Shown here one piece after another: positions 8,110 to 13,616 of a stretch of DNA of 13,616 nt. Position 1 is the first letter of the stretch. The number at the start of each line of letters is the position of its first letter. The notes beneath the pieces were generated by a model. It searched no databases, was not told the DNA's origin, and saw nothing but the letters and a program-made list of their open reading frames with translations. Position numbers and translations under genes: made by a program. Origin of the DNA: an uncultured Clostridia bacterium (GTDB lineage Bacteria > Bacillota > Clostridia > Oscillospirales > Ruminococcaceae); NCBI GenBank assembly GCA_947165805.1, contig CAMVBT010000028.1, positions 1 through 13,616 on the forward strand, read 5' to 3'.

Positions 8110-9027
8110 TTATTCCTTTACCGAGCCCGCCACAAGATTTGAGTATATGAATTTCTGCAGCGCAATGAAAATTATAAGCGTCGGTATAATACAGATTATG
8201 ATACCTGCAAATATTATTTCCCATTTTGCTCCGTATGGTCCTATGAAGCGATACAGTGCAGTCGATACGACACCGAGTTCCTTTGAAGGCATATACAGAT
8301 TTGCAGTATAGAAGTCGTTGTAGATACCAACAAACTTGATAACAAGTACGGTCGCTATAGCCGGACGAAGCATCGGGAGAATGATGCTCCAGTAAATACG
8401 GAAGTAGCTTGCGCCGTCAAGAAACGCACTCTCGTCGAGAGAACGGGATATATTGTTGAGAAACTGAATGAAGATGTAGATAGATACTATGTCCGTGCCG
8501 ATATAAAGTATGCACGGAGCCCAGATCGAGTTGTAAAGTCCGAGTGAATTGATGACCTGAAAGACCGTAACCTGCATCGAAATGTTCGGCAGAAGTGCCG
8601 CTACGAGGAATACCGCCTTGACAGCGCGTGTGAACAGCGAGTTGAAGCGCTGCAATACGAACGCGGTCATAGTTCCCGTTATTATTGTTCCCGTGCAGGA
8701 GATCAGAAGTATTATTGCTGTATTCAGGAGTCCGCGCATAACGTCGCCGTCAATGAACGCGGTCACGAAGTTGCTGAACTGCGGCTCTGCGGGGAGCGCG
8801 AACACGTTTGTTGTGATATACTCGTCGTGAGTCTTGAAGGAACCGATGAGCACGACCAGAAGCGGCAGTATGACAAGCAGGCAAGCACCGATAAGTATCA
8901 CATATTTCAGCACATTGAAAAGCGCTCTGACGGATCTCGGGGTCTCCTTGAATTTATAGGATTCTTTTCTTTTTCGGTATTCTTCAAGCTCATTGGTCTC
9001 GGCAGTTTGAACAGTGTTTTCTTCCAT
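8110..9027 (-). CDS. CUT1 sugar ABC transporter permease (MalG-like)
   Basis: A 305-residue membrane protein with a charged cytoplasmic N-terminus (about 1-35) and six hydrophobic segments, the first at about 38-62. The EAA loop that docks the ATPase is ESAFLDGASYFRIYWSIILP at 199-218, matching the carbohydrate-uptake family 1 pattern with its conserved Gly. The ATG lies one base after the stop of the preceding permease, with AAGGAGG inside that gene's last codons, so the two are probably translationally coupled and form the heterodimeric channel. No ATP-binding subunit is encoded nearby; Firmicutes CUT1 systems commonly borrow a shared MsmK/MsiK-type ATPase. The substrate is inferred from context to be a beta-mannoside oligosaccharide. 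Confidence 0.92.
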   Translation of the reverse strand: MEENTVQTAETNELEEYRKRKESYKFKETPRSVRALFNVLKYVILIGACLLVILPLLVVLIGSFKTHDEYITTNVFALPAEPQFSNFVTAFIDGDVMRGLLNTAIILLISCTGTIITGTMTAFVLQRFNSLFTRAVKAVFLVAALLPNISMQVTVFQVINSLGLYNSIWAPCILYIGTDIVSIYIFIQFLNNISRSLDESAFLDGASYFRIYWSIILPMLRPAIATVLVIKFVGIYNDFYTANLYMPSKELGVVSTALYRFIGPYGAKWEIIFAGIIICIIPTLIIFIALQKFIYSNLVAGSVKE

Positions 9028-9028
9028 A

Positions 9029-9955
9029 TCACTTATCCTCCTTGAAGAATGCCTTTTGTATGCCCGTGACGATAAGTATTATCGCCAGCAGGACGACTGC
9101 CATTGCCGAGGCAAGCCCGACGTGTTGGTAAGTGAATGCCGTGTCTATCGTCTTGATAACGAAGGTGCTTGTTCCGACCTTGCCGCCGGTGATGATGTAG
9201 GGTATCTCGAATACGGACACCGCGCCCTTTATCGCAAGTATGAGCTGAAGCGCCACTATCGGTCTTATGCTCGGGAATATGATGTACCAAAAGCGCTGCC
9301 ACGCGTTTGCGCCGTCGAGGTCTGCGGCTTCGTAGATGTCGGGAGAAATGGACTGTATCGCGCCTATGTACATAATGATGTCAAATCCGATGTAACGCCA
9401 TATCGACGCGAACACGAGACACCAGTTGACGATATCGGGATTGGACAGCCACTTCACAGGGTCGCCGCCGAACATCTGGATTATACTATTGAGCGTACCC
9501 TCGGTGTTGGTGATGCCGTCGCCCTTCTGGAAGAAGCGGCGGAAGATGAGTGATACAGCAACGCCGTTCATCATATACGGGAAGAAGATAACGCCTTTAA
9601 AGACATTCGCAAGCTTTATCTTCGAGCAGAGAAGAACCGCTATGAACAGCGCAATAGCCTGCTGCGCAAACGAACCGGCAAGATAGTAGAGCGAGTTGCG
9701 GAAGGTGGAAAGATAGCTTGTGTCGGTGAATATGGTCTTGTAGTTGTCGATACCGACCCATTCGGGGTTAACTCCGAACTGGTCACGTTCCTGAAAGCTG
9801 AATATGAACATATTCGCCGCGGGAATTATCGTGAACAGTATCATCAGTATTATCGGGATAAGCAGAAACAGCAGAGTTGTTGTGTATTTCTGCCCGGTGT
9901 AGCCGTGGAGCCAGTCAAAAAAATCTCTTTTCGGTTGTGCCTTCGGTGCTGCCAT
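9029..9955 (-). CDS. CUT1 sugar ABC transporter permease (MalF-like)
   Basis: From ATG 9955 the product is 308 residues with about six transmembrane segments, the first at about 25-52. The EAA loop reads EAADLDGANAWQRFWYIIFP at 209-228. A longer frame begins at ATG 9994, but that ATG lies inside the inverted-repeat stem. ATG 9955 has AAAGGAA (9970-9964) at ideal spacing and gives a typical N-terminus, so it is chosen. It pairs with the following MalG-like permease and receives substrate from the lipoprotein encoded upstream, from which it is separated by a structured 223-bp spacer. Confidence 0.92.
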   Translation of the reverse strand: MAAPKAQPKRDFFDWLHGYTGQKYTTTLLFLLIPIILMILFTIIPAANMFIFSFQERDQFGVNPEWVGIDNYKTIFTDTSYLSTFRNSLYYLAGSFAQQAIALFIAVLLCSKIKLANVFKGVIFFPYMMNGVAVSLIFRRFFQKGDGITNTEGTLNSIIQMFGGDPVKWLSNPDIVNWCLVFASIWRYIGFDIIMYIGAIQSISPDIYEAADLDGANAWQRFWYIIFPSIRPIVALQLILAIKGAVSVFEIPYIITGGKVGTSTFVIKTIDTAFTYQHVGLASAMAVVLLAIILIVTGIQKAFFKEDK

Positions 9956-9976
9956 AGGTTTCGTTCCTTTCGTTGT

Positions 9977-10127
9977 AAAAATCGCTGCGAACATTTTGAA
10001 GAAGCGGAAAATGGAAGATTCCGGTAAGATGACTATTTCGGCAAAGAGGCTCGGTGTAACCTCTTATGTAAAGTGGATCCGCTTCTTCAAAATGCCCGCA
10101 GCCCCGGGAATTGCACCCGGGAACTGC
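9977..10127 (-). promoter_or_regulatory. Structured leader or attenuator-like element between binding protein and permease genes
   Basis: Read on the minus strand, a GC-rich hairpin (10127-10098) comes first, pairing CCCGGG with CCCGGG and GCAG with CTGC around a 7-nt loop. A long inverted repeat follows. Arms 10102-10097 and 9989-9984 pair for 6 bp. After a symmetric 2-nt mismatch, arms 10094-10078 and 10008-9992 pair for 17 bp. The apical region of about 69 nt holds a small AAGAGG/CCTCTT hairpin (10065-10044). Five T residues (9981-9977) follow the long stem, just before the permease ribosome-binding site. The first hairpin and the outer stem share bases 10098-10102, so they compete. This resembles an attenuator that would lower permease relative to binding-protein expression. 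I do not recognise it as a known riboswitch class. Confidence 0.5.
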
Positions 10128-10178
10128 AAAATAAAAGTATGAGAGGAGTTTATGAAAAAATATGAAGAAAATATTTTA

Positions 10179-11642
10179 TCAGCCTGCTTTGTATGCGGTA
10201 TAAACCGCGTTTGCGTCTCTTGTCGCAGCCCACTTGGAGTTGCAGTCAGCGTAGATCTTCTCTACCGCGCTGAAATCATTGCCCGCAAGTGCAGCCTCGG
10301 CGATCTGGATCTTGAAGTTAGCTGCGTCGCCTGCCCAGATACCAACCTGAGAATCGTTGTCGATCTCGTTCCAAACGCCTACAAGTCCGTCGGGAGCTGT
10401 ATCCTCCGTAAAGAACTCGCAGTCGGCGAACGCTTCGAGGTAATCGGGCATTGCGCTGCCCTTAAGTGTCGGGATTGCGCCTTCCTTCTTGGCAAAGCCG
10501 GACTCTTCAACGAACCATGTGATGTACTTCTTGCCGAGCTCCTTTATTTCGGAGGAACGGTTCTTGTTTACACCCATAGCATAGTCGGAAGCGGACTGAG
10601 CATACTGCTTGCCGTTTACGGAGAACGGAGCGGGCATATAGCCGATGTTCTCGGGATGATCGCCTGCTTCGGCGAACTGACCTACAGCCCACGAACCCAT
10701 TACCATTGTACCGATCTTGCCGTTGTTTATCGCTGCCTTGCAGCCCTCCCAGTCGGAGGTCATCGGATCTTCCTCGATAAGAGTGGAATCTTCGAATACG
10801 CTGTACATCAGCTTGAATACTTCGTAATAAGCGCCGCCGGGAACGAACAGGTCTTCACCGTTGATAAGAATGTCGTTATTGTAGGAGGACTTACCGGAAG
10901 CCGACATTACGAGCGAGCTCCACTGGCTGAGTGTCCAGTCCGCAGCGGCAAAGTTGGTGTAGTACGGAATAGCGTCTGTGTTGTCACGGATAAGTCTGAG
11001 GTCTGCCATGAATTCATCAATTGTCTTGGGAAGTGTTGTAACGCCCGCGTCAGCCCATACCTTCTTGTTGTAGCAGATGCCGCCGCTTACGGAGCCGAGG
11101 TGAGATATACCGTAAACAACGCCGTCGTACATCTTCTGATCAGCCCAGTTGTACTTCTCTTTCAGATCATCATAGGAACCGAGAGGCTCAAAGTAATTGG
11201 AGAGATCGGAAAGCTTGACTGTGTCCGGGATCATAAGTACATCGCCATATTCGGAGGTGCTCATCATTGTTGAAACGTCGCCGGCATAATCTGTGAAGCC
11301 CTGATACTTTACTGTGCAGTTGTTTGCTTCTTCAAAAGCCTTGGTCATCTCTTCAAGAGAGCCGTCACCGCCGTTTGCGAGACGGTCTGTGCGGTGAGTG
11401 AGGACTGTGAGTGTAAGCTTTTCCCCGCTGCTTGTGTTGTCAGCGGGAGCCGCTGTCGCAGCTGCTGTGGTCGTATCTGCCGCAGCATCATTGCCGGAGG
11501 AAGAGCTGCCTTCGCCGGCTACCGCGTTCTGTACGGCTCCGTCTGTTGCCGCCTGTGTACCTGCTGTGTTTCCGCCGCAGCCTGCTATCGAAAGAACGAT
11601 CGCCGATGTGAGAGCTGCTGATAAGATCTTCTGGAGTTTCAT
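10179..11642 (-). CDS. Extracellular sugar-binding lipoprotein of a CUT1 ABC transporter
   Basis: A 487-residue family 1 solute-binding protein. It has a short positive N-terminus, a hydrophobic core and a lipobox ending at C22 (IAGC, 19-22), so it should be lipid-anchored outside the membrane. Residues 23-73 form a low-complexity Ala/Thr/Ser/Gly linker that holds the domain off the surface. The binding domain then begins with EKLTLTVLTHR. Later features such as YGISHLGSVSGGICYNKKVW and the C-terminal KAAINNGKIGTMVMGSWAVG fit the fold. It is the first gene after the 11728-11756 promoter, with AAAGGAA nine bases before the ATG. The ligand is inferred from the neighbouring mannosidase and mannoside phosphorylase to be a beta-manno-oligosaccharide; the sequence alone does not show specificity. 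Confidence 0.93.
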   Translation of the reverse strand: MKLQKILSAALTSAIVLSIAGCGGNTAGTQAATDGAVQNAVAGEGSSSSGNDAAADTTTAAATAAPADNTSSGEKLTLTVLTHRTDRLANGGDGSLEEMTKAFEEANNCTVKYQGFTDYAGDVSTMMSTSEYGDVLMIPDTVKLSDLSNYFEPLGSYDDLKEKYNWADQKMYDGVVYGISHLGSVSGGICYNKKVWADAGVTTLPKTIDEFMADLRLIRDNTDAIPYYTNFAAADWTLSQWSSLVMSASGKSSYNNDILINGEDLFVPGGAYYEVFKLMYSVFEDSTLIEEDPMTSDWEGCKAAINNGKIGTMVMGSWAVGQFAEAGDHPENIGYMPAPFSVNGKQYAQSASDYAMGVNKNRSSEIKELGKKYITWFVEESGFAKKEGAIPTLKGSAMPDYLEAFADCEFFTEDTAPDGLVGVWNEIDNDSQVGIWAGDAANFKIQIAEAALAGNDFSAVEKIYADCNSKWAATRDANAVYTAYKAG

Positions 11643-11707
11643 ACTGTTTTTCCTTTCGCTTTGAAAATTGCTTATTGATTTTTGATTTAAGTTAATATTG
11701 CTTTGTG

Positions 11708-11729
11708 CTTGCTTAAATCTTGCTTAAAT
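11708..11729. repeat. Tandem 11-bp direct repeat at the transporter transcription start
   Basis: CTTGCTTAAAT occurs twice head-to-tail (11708-11718 and 11719-11729), one helical turn apart. It overlaps the end of the -10 box and the predicted start site of the binding-protein promoter. The placement suits a repressor binding as a phased pair, but no cognate protein can be named. Confidence 0.8.
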
Positions 11730-11756
11730 TATATCTTTGTTTTTCAACAAAGTCAA
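11728..11756 (-). promoter_or_regulatory. Main promoter of the mannoside transporter operon
   Basis: On the minus strand TTGACT (11756-11751) and a perfect TATAAT (11733-11728) are separated by 17 bp. The transcript would begin near 11721 and leave a leader of about 79 nt before the lipoprotein ATG. This should drive the lipoprotein and permease genes, and perhaps manA, GH130 and LysR by read-through. Confidence 0.75.
11735..11752. promoter_or_regulatory. Palindromic operator candidate within the transporter promoter
   Basis: CTTTGTTTTTCAACAAAG is a perfect 7-bp inverted repeat with a 4-bp centre, filling the spacer between the -35 and -10 boxes. A regulator bound here would block polymerase. 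A near copy of one half, TTTTCACCAAAG at 11763-11774, lies 22 bp away (two helical turns) just upstream of the -35 box, differing from TTTTCAACAAAG at 11741-11752 in one base. The palindrome is directly visible; the operator role is inferred. Confidence 0.6.
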
Positions 11757-11774
11757 TATAAATTTTCACCAAAG

Positions 11775-12094
11775 CACCGTTTTTTTAAAATATTTGTAAA
11801 AAATATAGAATCAGAGCTGTGTCATTTGTGCAAAAGTCGTTTCTAAGTCAGAGTTATTACTTAATTTAATTTACTTAAAATATAAGTTAAGTGAAACAGT
11901 CTTACGTGGTGAATTATGCACAATTTTTGTTAGGTTCATTTGTAAGAATTTACAGTTCACATTCCTCGTCGCTCCGAATTGTAACCATTGTGTAACCGCA
12001 AAAGGCGTATAAAGAAGCGCGTCCGTTTTTTCGGTTTTCGATCCCATTATCCCGAATTCGGTGATCGAGGGCTTCAATTACGGCATTTTGCCTA
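11775..12094. other. Non-coding stretch between divergent promoters
   Basis: No convincing gene lies here. The left part (11780-11900) is strongly AT-rich with poly-A/T runs. Small symmetric motifs follow: TGTAAGAATTTACA (11941-11954, 5-bp arms), two TGTAACC copies 11 bp apart (11980-11986 and 11991-11997), a CCGAATTCGG palindrome (12052-12061), and TCGATC/GATCGA arms (12038-12043 and 12063-12068) enclosing it. They may be regulator sites for either promoter. No intrinsic terminator was seen. Confidence 0.4.
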
Positions 12095-12123
12095 TTGTAA
12101 ATAGATATATTATATGGTATAAT
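12095..12123 (+). promoter_or_regulatory. Promoter of the sensor-GGDEF gene (extended -10)
   Basis: TTGTAA (12095-12100), a 17-bp spacer and TATAAT (12118-12123), preceded by TGG to give an extended -10. Transcription would start near 12130, about 25 nt before the ATG. An 11-bp segment containing the -10 box (12115-12125) recurs at 12146-12156 directly over the start codon; the second copy is too far downstream to drive this gene. Confidence 0.65.
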
Positions 12124-12154
12124 ATTTTATCTGAATAATATAAGGTGGTATAAT

Positions 12155-13616
12155 ATGAAAAAAGAACGGTACAATATCGGTCTGCTTGTTGCCAATATAA
12201 CGGATATGTTCAGTAACGGTATCGCGAAGGGAGCTATCCGCCGCGCAAAAGAGCTTGACACCGATCTGACGATCTTCCCCGGAAAATATGTCGGGCTTGA
12301 TTTCAAATACGAGCAGTATGACACCAAGTACGAATACCAATACAACGTGCTGTTCAACTTAGCCGCCGCCGCTAAGCTCGACTACCTTATAGTCGCTGTC
12401 GGAACTATAGCTTATACATTTGATACCGCACACAGAAAAGCGTTTCTTGAAAGCCTAGGTGACACACCGATACTAAGCGTAGCTTCCGAGATTGAGGGCT
12501 ATGATTATCTGGAATATGACAACCGTTCCGGCATATCTGCAGCGGTCGATCATCTTGTGAAGCACGGCAGAAAGAACATCGGCTTTATGGTCGGCGATCT
12601 TAACAATTCCGAGTGTGCGGAACGATTTGACGCTTATAAAAAAAGCCTTGAACGCCATGGGATAGAGTTCAGGGATAAATATGTCACGGAATGTAATCTT
12701 GCACATGAAAGCATCTATGACGCAAGACCTTTTATAGAGAAAAATCCCGATCTCGACGCGGTGCTTTGCGTGAACGATATTGTTGCCTCAAAGCTGTATG
12801 AGGTACTCTCAGAAAATGGTATCAGACCCGGCGAGGATATAGCTGTGGTCGGATTTGACGATCTGCCTTTCTGCAAGCGGCTTGAACCCGCGCTGTCCTC
12901 TGTTCGTGCAGATGCCGAGACGCTCGGCGCGGTATCCGTGGAAAAGGCGGTGAGCTTTCTCGAAGGCAAGCCGGACGAACGGCACTATGTCGAGACACGG
13001 TTCATACCGAGAGCCTCCTGCCCGTCCGACGACGCACCTGCGGAAGAGAGCGCCGCTCCGAAGAGCTACACGGTCGAAAAATATGAGGAACGTACACACC
13101 TCGAAAACATATTTATCCGCGATACTCTGATGTTTGACAGCGACCCCGAAAAGGGATACTCTCAGATAATGAAGCAGCTCAGCTGTATAGGTGCGGACAC
13201 AGCTTTCCTTTATGTGTATGATGAGCCGATAAAGCATACCTCAAGAAGCAGATTTCCCAAGAAGCTGTCATGGCTGTTCAAGGCATACAGCTATGGCGAG
13301 GCTCTTTACAGTGTGCCGCAGAATGAGCAAAGAATGAGCACGCCTTCGGTGTTCCGGAATAAATATCTTGACTCCGACAGGCAGCATACTCTTATCGCTG
13401 CCGATCTTTATACTGCGGAGACCCAATACGGACTTGCGCTGCTTGAACCGCGAACCGGGTATTTCCTTGATGAGCTTGAACTTGTAACATATCAGCTGAG
13501 TTCTGCGGTAAGAACGCTCGACGCACTGAAAAAACAGGCTTCGCTGCTGTCAGAGCTCCACATCAAAAACCTTGCGCTTGAGGAACTGTCGCGCATTGAT
13601 GAAATGACAGGTATAA
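12155..13616 (+). CDS. Cytosolic sugar-sensor (LacI-type binding fold)-GGDEF diguanylate cyclase (partial)
   Basis: Starts at ATG 12155, with AAGGTGG six bases upstream, and is open to the right edge (487 residues seen). Residues 6-290 match the ligand-binding half of LacI-family regulators: YNIGLLVANITDMFSNGIAK, then GRKNIGFMVGD, DAVLCVNDIVA and DIAVVGFDDLP. No helix-turn-helix precedes it, and there is no signal peptide or membrane segment, so it is a cytosolic ligand sensor, not a repressor. After an acidic linker (about 290-305), residues 310-450 look like a degenerate GAF-type module. A coiled-coil-like helix (about 455-480) leads into SRIDEMTGI, the characteristic opening of a GGDEF domain. 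The catalytic GGDEF motif itself lies beyond the window. Context suggests it senses a mannose-containing sugar and controls c-di-GMP synthesis; the ligand is inferred. Confidence 0.85.
   Translation, partial: MKKERYNIGLLVANITDMFSNGIAKGAIRRAKELDTDLTIFPGKYVGLDFKYEQYDTKYEYQYNVLFNLAAAAKLDYLIVAVGTIAYTFDTAHRKAFLESLGDTPILSVASEIEGYDYLEYDNRSGISAAVDHLVKHGRKNIGFMVGDLNNSECAERFDAYKKSLERHGIEFRDKYVTECNLAHESIYDARPFIEKNPDLDAVLCVNDIVASKLYEVLSENGIRPGEDIAVVGFDDLPFCKRLEPALSSVRADAETLGAVSVEKAVSFLEGKPDERHYVETRFIPRASCPSDDAPAEESAAPKSYTVEKYEERTHLENIFIRDTLMFDSDPEKGYSQIMKQLSCIGADTAFLYVYDEPIKHTSRSRFPKKLSWLFKAYSYGEALYSVPQNEQRMSTPSVFRNKYLDSDRQHTLIAADLYTAETQYGLALLEPRTGYFLDELELVTYQLSSAVRTLDALKKQASLLSELHIKNLALEELSRIDEMTGI

Noticed and set aside
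10098..10127. The CCCGGG hairpin as an intrinsic terminator for the binding-protein gene.
   Set aside because: No T-tract follows directly on the minus strand; only the longer downstream stem is followed by T residues.
10011..10142. A 43-codon + strand frame inside the inverted-repeat element (begins MEDSGKMTISAKRLGVTSYV).
   Set aside because: It has no good ribosome-binding site or promoter, and its sequence is dictated by the hairpin arms; it cannot be supported as a gene.
10152..11273. A 373-codon + strand frame antisense to the binding-protein gene, with AGGAG just before its ATG.
   Set aside because: The minus strand here encodes a clear lipoprotein with lipobox and family 1 binding-protein features. 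The + frame has Cys-rich, unrecognisable content, and its ribosome-site match is probably chance.
12021..12038. The T-rich run near CCGTTTTTTCGG as a terminator.
   Set aside because: No stable stem precedes it on either strand, and no gene ends nearby.
11871..12077. A 68-codon minus-strand frame in the divergent intergenic region.
   Set aside because: No ribosome-binding site, no recognisable content, and it crosses AT-rich regulatory DNA.
12110..13237. Several minus-strand frames opposite the sensor-GGDEF gene (up to 142 codons).
   Set aside because: The + strand carries a continuous LacI-type sensor reading to the window edge; these are shadows of it.

Overview
The window most resembles a gut or rumen Clostridia genome of the Ruminococcus type. 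This is inferred from the mannoside phosphorylase, the CUT1 sugar transporter lacking its own ATPase gene, the lipoprotein binding protein with an Ala/Thr/Ser-rich linker, and the mixture of intracellular GGDEF and EAL proteins. Coding DNA is moderately GC-rich in the enzyme genes and visibly more AT-rich in the LysR and EAL genes. I see no tRNA, rRNA, CRISPR array, transposase or phage gene.

Layout. A 512-bp intergenic region (11643-12154) holds two divergent promoters. To the right, on the + strand, is a cytosolic sugar-sensor protein (LacI-type periplasmic-binding fold, no DNA-binding domain) running into the start of a GGDEF diguanylate cyclase domain; the window ends inside it. To the left, every gene is on the - strand. 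In transcription order they are: sugar-binding lipoprotein (10179-11642), a structured spacer, two CUT1 permeases (9029-9955 and 8110-9027), mannose-6-phosphate isomerase manA (7032-8003), a GH130 mannosylglucose phosphorylase broken by a frameshift (5822-7013), a LysR-type regulator (4872-5795), an EAL-domain phosphodiesterase with its own promoter (3092-4741), a GH2 beta-mannosidase (625-3057), and a HAD hydrolase cut off by the left edge (1-607).

How it works together (inference from families). The lipoprotein and permeases would import beta-manno-oligosaccharides, probably powered by a shared ATPase encoded elsewhere. GH2 releases mannose from non-reducing ends. GH130, if functional, phosphorolyses mannosyl-glucose to mannose-1-phosphate and glucose. 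ManA moves mannose-6-phosphate to fructose-6-phosphate. The locus therefore reads as a beta-mannan or glucomannan oligosaccharide utilisation cluster.

The unusual aspect is that the cluster is bracketed and interrupted by both halves of c-di-GMP turnover. A sugar-sensing cyclase sits divergent to the transporter, and a phosphodiesterase with all recognisable catalytic residues sits inside the catabolic run under a promoter whose -35 region lies in a 28-bp tandem duplication. Other points are the GH130 frameshift, a long two-part inverted repeat between the binding-protein and permease genes that looks like an attenuator, and a palindrome filling the spacer of the transporter promoter.
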